DNA of 8,738 bases, taken from positions 1-8,738 of the forward strand of contig RFNX01000386.1 of assembly GCA_009926905.1 (NCBI GenBank), given 5' to 3'. The stretch comes from Flavobacteriales bacterium. GTDB lineage: Bacteria > Bacteroidota > Bacteroidia > Flavobacteriales_D > Crocinitomicaceae. The position numbers and the translations under genes are program-made. The notes beneath the pieces were generated by a model. That model searched no databases. It was not told the DNA's origin and saw only the letters and a program-made list of their open reading frames with translations. Below are positions 4,946-8,738 of this stretch, piece after piece. The first letter of the stretch is position 1. Each line of letters begins with the position of its first letter.

Positions 4946-7291
4946 ATGAAAACTACACTAACTTTTTTAATTTTCTTTTTGTTCAAAATAGACTTAATTT
5001 TTGCTCAACTTAGTTTAAAGGAAATTATGCAAGGCGAGACTTTTGTAGGTCATTTGCCTGAAAATCAACGGTGGTCTTTGGATGGTAAACACATTTATTT
5101 TGATTGGAACAATTCGAATGAGCTTGGAAATACAACGTATGAATTCGATGGCTTAAGTAAGTTAGTAACAAAAATTTCTCCTGAAAATGAAAATCGTACC
5201 ATTTCTTATGATAAAAACCAAGCTGATTTTAAGTCACAAGTATTAAGTTTAGACGGTGCTTTGATAGAATTTGATAAAAAAACCAAAATTCCTAAACTAA
5301 TTTTTCAAGCTTCCGAAAGTGTTTTTAATGTTCAACGTTTGAATGATGACACAAAAATTGTTTTTCAAATGGAAAATAATCTTTTTCTAGTTGCCTCAGG
5401 AGCTCAATCTTCTATTAGACAAATAACAAATTTTAAATCAGGTGATAAGAAAAATAAAAATTCTGATTCTACTTTTTTAATGAAACAGCAAAGTGAGTTA
5501 TTTAAGTATGTTAAGAATAAAAATGACAAGTCAAATTGGAATAAAACTCAAAAATCAAAACCATTATTTACGTTTCCAATGGAGCATTTTTTAGGAGATG
5601 GAAACATCGAAGAATTACAAATAGATCCTTTTCAGAAGTTTGTCATTGTTCGATCAACATTTAATCAGAAAGAAGTTGAAACAAGTGTTCAAAATTTCGT
5701 GACAGCAAATGGTTACACGCAAAATTTTGTAGCTCGAGGAAAAGTTAGTCAAGACGAACCTAATCAGAAAGTTGCAATTTATAGCATTGAAAGAGACAGT
5801 TTGATTTGGTTGGATTTTTCAAATTTGACAAATATTCGATCCAAGCCAAAGTACATGGACGCAAGTGGTAACGGTCGTTTTGAAAAAGATAGAGCACTTT
5901 TTATTCACCCATTCGTTTTTTCAAAAACTCAAAATATGGCGCTTTGTGACATTCGAAGCGCTGACAACAAAGATCGATGGATTGTCCTTGTTGATTTATC
6001 AAAAGCAACTGTAAAAGAAGTCGAACACCAACACGATGAAGCATGGATTGGAGGGCCAGGGATTTCTTCTTGGAACAGTGAAATTGCTGTACTTGATTGG
6101 TTGGTAGATGGCAAATCATTTTATTTTCAATCTGAAGAATCAGGTTATTCACATGTTTACAGTTACAATTTGTCATCAGAAAAGAAAGAACAATTGACTT
6201 CTGGGAATTTTGAAATTTACGCGATTGAATTATCAGCCGATAAAAAGAAGTTTTACATTACAGCAAATAAGACACATCCTGGAAATCGAGGATTTTATCA
6301 TTTTGAAATTGCAACAAAAAAATGGATACCAATCTTTGAAGATAATGGCTTTTTTGATGTGCAGATTTCTCCGAATGAAAAAGAACTTGCTATCCGATTT
6401 TCTAATTCAAATTCACCTTGGGAGCTTTATTTTGCCAAGAATGTACCAAATGAAAAAATGGTTCAAATTACGCATTCAACAACTGAAAAATTCAAACAAT
6501 ATCAATGGCGAAAACCTGAAGTCATTCAAATTCCAGCATCAGATGGAGTTGGAGTTTATGCAAGAATTTACGAACCAACTGCTGAAAAGAAAAATGGTGC
6601 GGCTGTTTTGTTTGTTCACGGTGCAGGATACCTTCAAAATGCACACAATTATTGGAGTAATTATTACAGAGAATACATGTTTCACAACTTACTAACAGAT
6701 CTTGGATACACTGTTTTGGATGTTGATTATCGTGCGAGTGAAGGATATGGAAGAGATTATAGAACAGCTATTTACCGTCACATGGGAGGTAGGGATTTAC
6801 TAGATTTTGTAGATGCTAAGAGTTACCTCGTGAAAAAAAAAGGAATTGATTCAAACCGCGTTGGAATTTATGGTGGATCTTACGGTGGATTTATAACATT
6901 AATGGGGCTTTTAACCACTCCTAATGAATTTGCTTGCGGTGCTGCTTTGCGTTCAGTAACTGATTGGGCACATTACAACCATGAATACACAAGTAATATT
7001 TTGAATTATCCTGAAACAGACGAAATTGCCTATCGTCAAAGTTCACCGATTTATTTTGCACAAAATCTTAAAAATCCATTGGTTATGTTACATGGAATGG
7101 TGGATGATAATGTGCAATTTCAAGACGTGGTTCGTTTGAGTCAACGTTTCATAGAACTTGGAAAAAAGGATTGGGATTTAGCTGTTTATCCTATTGAATC
7201 ACATGGGTTTAAAGAAGCTTATTCATGGTACGATGAATACCGAAGAATCTTTGAATTGTTTGAGAAAAACCTTTTAAGAATTAAGAATTAA
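4946..7291 (+). CDS. Secreted S9-family serine peptidase (DPP-IV/prolyl oligopeptidase type)
   Basis: The product has 781 residues. The signal peptide is 1 to about 21 (LTFLIFFLFKIDLIFAQ), which supports the ATG at 4946; there is no Shine-Dalgarno, as usual in this phylum. Residues about 25-530 should form the beta-propeller that gates access in S9 enzymes, with motifs such as DEAWIGGPG (364-372) and WLVDGKSFYFQSEESGYSH. Residues about 535-781 are the alpha/beta-hydrolase domain. HGAGY at 558-562 sits at the oxyanion region, the nucleophile Ser645 is in GGSYGGF, Asp720 in HGMVDDNV and His753 in ESHGF. The full triad is present, so it should be active. S9 enzymes of this layout cleave short peptides, often after proline; I could not identify the paired glutamates that hold the substrate N-terminus in true DPP-IV, so I do not claim dipeptidyl activity. 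It probably acts in the periplasm or at the surface in peptide uptake. The length is typical of secreted S9 peptidases. The GNAT gene follows after 10 bp. Confidence 0.93.
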   Translation: MKTTLTFLIFFLFKIDLIFAQLSLKEIMQGETFVGHLPENQRWSLDGKHIYFDWNNSNELGNTTYEFDGLSKLVTKISPENENRTISYDKNQADFKSQVLSLDGALIEFDKKTKIPKLIFQASESVFNVQRLNDDTKIVFQMENNLFLVASGAQSSIRQITNFKSGDKKNKNSDSTFLMKQQSELFKYVKNKNDKSNWNKTQKSKPLFTFPMEHFLGDGNIEELQIDPFQKFVIVRSTFNQKEVETSVQNFVTANGYTQNFVARGKVSQDEPNQKVAIYSIERDSLIWLDFSNLTNIRSKPKYMDASGNGRFEKDRALFIHPFVFSKTQNMALCDIRSADNKDRWIVLVDLSKATVKEVEHQHDEAWIGGPGISSWNSEIAVLDWLVDGKSFYFQSEESGYSHVYSYNLSSEKKEQLTSGNFEIYAIELSADKKKFYITANKTHPGNRGFYHFEIATKKWIPIFEDNGFFDVQISPNEKELAIRFSNSNSPWELYFAKNVPNEKMVQITHSTTEKFKQYQWRKPEVIQIPASDGVGVYARIYEPTAEKKNGAAVLFVHGAGYLQNAHNYWSNYYREYMFHNLLTDLGYTVLDVDYRASEGYGRDYRTAIYRHMGGRDLLDFVDAKSYLVKKKGIDSNRVGIYGGSYGGFITLMGLLTTPNEFACGAALRSVTDWAHYNHEYTSNILNYPETDEIAYRQSSPIYFAQNLKNPLVMLHGMVDDNVQFQDVVRLSQRFIELGKKDWDLAVYPIESHGFKEAYSWYDEYRRIFELFEKNLLRIKN

Positions 7292-7301
7292 ATTTTATTT
7301 T

Positions 7302-7742
7302 ATGTTGACAGTAAGAGAATTAAATGATAAGGAAGAGATGTTGGAATATCTTCATGTTTTGAATGATTTATACCCAAGCTTAACTTTGGAAGATTATTCA
7401 AAAGAATTAGATGTTATGTTACCTCATAATTACGGTCAAGTAGCTGTTTTTGAGGATGACGAATGTTTAGGAATAAGTGGTTTTTGGGTCGGGAATAAAT
7501 TATGGTGTGGAAAATATTTGGAATTAGATAATATCGTCGTACTTGAAGCACATCGAAGTAAAGGTGTAGGAAAATTAATCTTTGATTTCTTAAGTCGAAA
7601 AGCGCAAGAACTAAACTGTACGATGATGTCTTTAGATTCGTATACTTACAATTTTAAAGCACATAAATTCTTTTACAACGAAGGATTTGCTCCCAGAGGA
7701 TTTCATTTCATTAACATTCTAAAGGAAGAAAATATTAGATAA
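7302..7742 (+). CDS. GNAT-family N-acetyltransferase
   Basis: The product has 146 residues, the usual size for a single GNAT domain. The acetyl-CoA pyrophosphate-binding motif is HRSKGVGKLI (84-93), matching R/Q-x-x-G-x-G/A, preceded by the strand LELDNIVVLEA. The later motif AHKFFYNEGFAPRG (120-133) is the typical C-terminal GNAT signature. Members move an acetyl group from acetyl-CoA to an amine; the substrate cannot be read from sequence. There is no signal peptide, so it is cytoplasmic. The start ATG lies 10 bp after the S9 peptidase stop and the two are probably co-transcribed, though no functional link is known. The stop at 7740-7742 lies 3 bp from the stop of the convergent aldehyde dehydrogenase. 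Confidence 0.9.
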   Translation: MLTVRELNDKEEMLEYLHVLNDLYPSLTLEDYSKELDVMLPHNYGQVAVFEDDECLGISGFWVGNKLWCGKYLELDNIVVLEAHRSKGVGKLIFDFLSRKAQELNCTMMSLDSYTYNFKAHKFFYNEGFAPRGFHFINILKEENIR

Positions 7743-7745
7743 ATC

Positions 7746-8738
7746 CTAAATAATTTTTTTAATTAAATTAAAGAATTTGAACGGAATATATTTAAAGGGA
7801 ACATCAAACCACGTTGGAGTTGAAACCACGCCACGTTGATTGCTAAAAGATAAAAAACTATAATAGCCATGATATCTACCCGTTCCACTATTTCCAACTC
7901 CACCAAAAGGTAAATTGTGATTGGCAATGTGCATTAAACCATCGTTGATACAGGTACCTCCCGAGCTTGTTTTTAGTATAACTTCTTCAGCTTTTGATTT
8001 TTTCCCATAATAATATAAAGCCAAAGGTTTTTCATTATCGTTTACAAATTGTATTGCTTCATTCGTGTTTTTGAAAGTTAAAACGGGTAGGAGTGGACCA
8101 AAAATTTCCTCTTGCATGATTGGAAAATGTGTTTCAACATTGTCAATAATTGTAGGTTCGATGTAACGATTTACTTTATCTGTTTTTCCACCACAATAAA
8201 TCGTACCGTGTTGCATCAATTTTTCTAATCTTTCAAATGCTTTTCATTTACAATACGAGGATAAAACTTGCTTTCAGCAGCATTTTCACCATAGGTTGAT
8301 TTGAATTCTTTAGCTATTTTTTCAATTAATTTATCTTTTACTTTTTCATGCACTAATAAATAATCGGGAGCAATACACGTTTGACCTGCATTGATAGTTT
8401 TTGACCAAGCAATTCTTTTGGCTGCAATGTCCAAATTAGCTTCAACATCTACTATACAAGGACTTTTACCTCCTAATTCAAGCAATACTGGCGTTAAATA
8501 TTCTGAGGCTGCGCGCATCACAACTTTACCTAAAGCTGGACTTCCAGTAAAACAGATGATATCAAAACGTTTTTTAAGCAGTAATTCATTTTCTTCTCTT
8601 CCGCCTTGAACAATAGCAACGTACTTTTCATCATAAATTTCTTTAATGATTTTATCCATAATTTCAGAAGTATGAGGCGTATAAGGCGATGGTTTTAGGA
8701 CCGCACAACAACCTGCTGAAATTGCTCCAATGAGAGGA
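7746..8738 (-). pseudogene. ALDH3-type aldehyde dehydrogenase, frameshifted and cut by the right edge
   Basis: The frame is open from the right edge (first full codon 8737-8735) through LKPSP, FTGSPALGK, the general base Glu in LELGGKSP and the catalytic Cys in NAGQTCIAPDY (codon 8377-8375). It then reaches PRIVNEKH and hits a TAG at 8227-8225. In the next frame the protein continues as ERLEKLMQHGTIYCGG, then RYIEPTI, EEIFGPLLPV, NHNLPFGGVGNSG and the usual C-terminal tail, ending at a TAG (7748-7746). Adding one base to the AAA at 8235-8237 restores a smooth PRIVNEKHFERLEKLM, so a single-base deletion explains the break. About 331 residues are present and roughly 110-125 N-terminal ones lie outside the window. 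Intact enzymes oxidise fatty or aromatic aldehydes to acids with NAD(P)+. As read, the product would lack the C-terminal third and be inactive. A sequencing or assembly error is equally possible. A separate start near 8219 is unlikely to be a real gene. Confidence 0.88.
8235..8237 (-). other. Site of the single-base frameshift in the aldehyde dehydrogenase
   Basis: On the minus strand the sequence reads CATTTGAAAGATTAG, giving HLKD and a stop. With one additional T in the TTT run (plus-strand AAA 8235-8237) it reads His-Phe-Glu-Arg-Leu-Glu-Lys-Leu-Met, the sequence expected of ALDH3-type enzymes. The exact base cannot be placed more finely than the short homopolymer. Confidence 0.8.

Noticed and set aside
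5901..6695. Open frames of 61-161 codons overlapping the S9 peptidase gene (minus 5901-6176 and 5929-6114, plus 6210-6695)
   Set aside because: They lie wholly inside a strongly supported gene, show no recognisable domain and have biased composition typical of shadow frames.
7746..8219. Separate short gene for the C-terminal aldehyde dehydrogenase fragment, starting at the TTG at 8219
   Set aside because: The sequence before the TTG already encodes the expected family residues (ERLEK) in this frame, so it is the continuation of a frameshifted gene.
8391..8609. Plus-strand open frame of 72 codons inside the aldehyde dehydrogenase
   Set aside because: It is antisense to well-conserved catalytic motifs and has no domain or start signal.

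Overview
The window is low-GC DNA from a member of the Bacteroidota, most likely a flavobacterium-like or Crocinitomicaceae-like marine or freshwater bacterium. The evidence is a SprB-type repeat protein, a type IX secretion system (T9SS) C-terminal sorting tail, a collagen-like protein opening with the SYQAVIRD...VPYALYA module I associate with this phylum, start codons without Shine-Dalgarno sequences, and a perfect TAnnTTTG -7 promoter box. No mobile element, tRNA, rRNA or CRISPR array was seen.

Left half (minus strand, read right to left): a 162-residue secreted protein with a T9SS tail (4619-4131), then only 3 bp later a 615-residue collagen-like protein (4127-2280), then after 68 bp the start of a large surface protein that runs off the left edge (2211-1, 737 codons seen). 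The three probably form one cell-surface cluster. The small protein carries a T9SS tail, the collagen-like protein has a Legionella-Lcl-like C-terminal domain but no visible T9SS tail, and the large protein has an N-terminal globular region, a DUF11-like domain, an Ig/PKD-like domain and the first SprB repeats. I infer a role in adhesion, surface structure or gliding.

Right half: a 326-bp AT-rich divergent intergenic region (4620-4945) separates this cluster from a plus-strand pair, a secreted S9-family (DPP-IV/prolyl oligopeptidase type) serine peptidase with a complete Ser-Asp-His triad (4946-7291) and a GNAT acetyltransferase (7302-7742). Convergent with them, only 3 bp away, is an ALDH3-type aldehyde dehydrogenase (7746-8738, N-terminus off the right edge) broken by a single-base frameshift near 8235-8237. 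Both halves are otherwise well conserved, so this is either a very recent pseudogene or a sequence error.

The most interesting part is the two-gene unit of T9SS-tail mini-protein plus collagen/Lcl-like protein, sitting beside a SprB-type adhesin whose 5' end carries three 9-nt homopolymer runs. I see no clear defence system, biosynthetic cluster or other wholly new system here.
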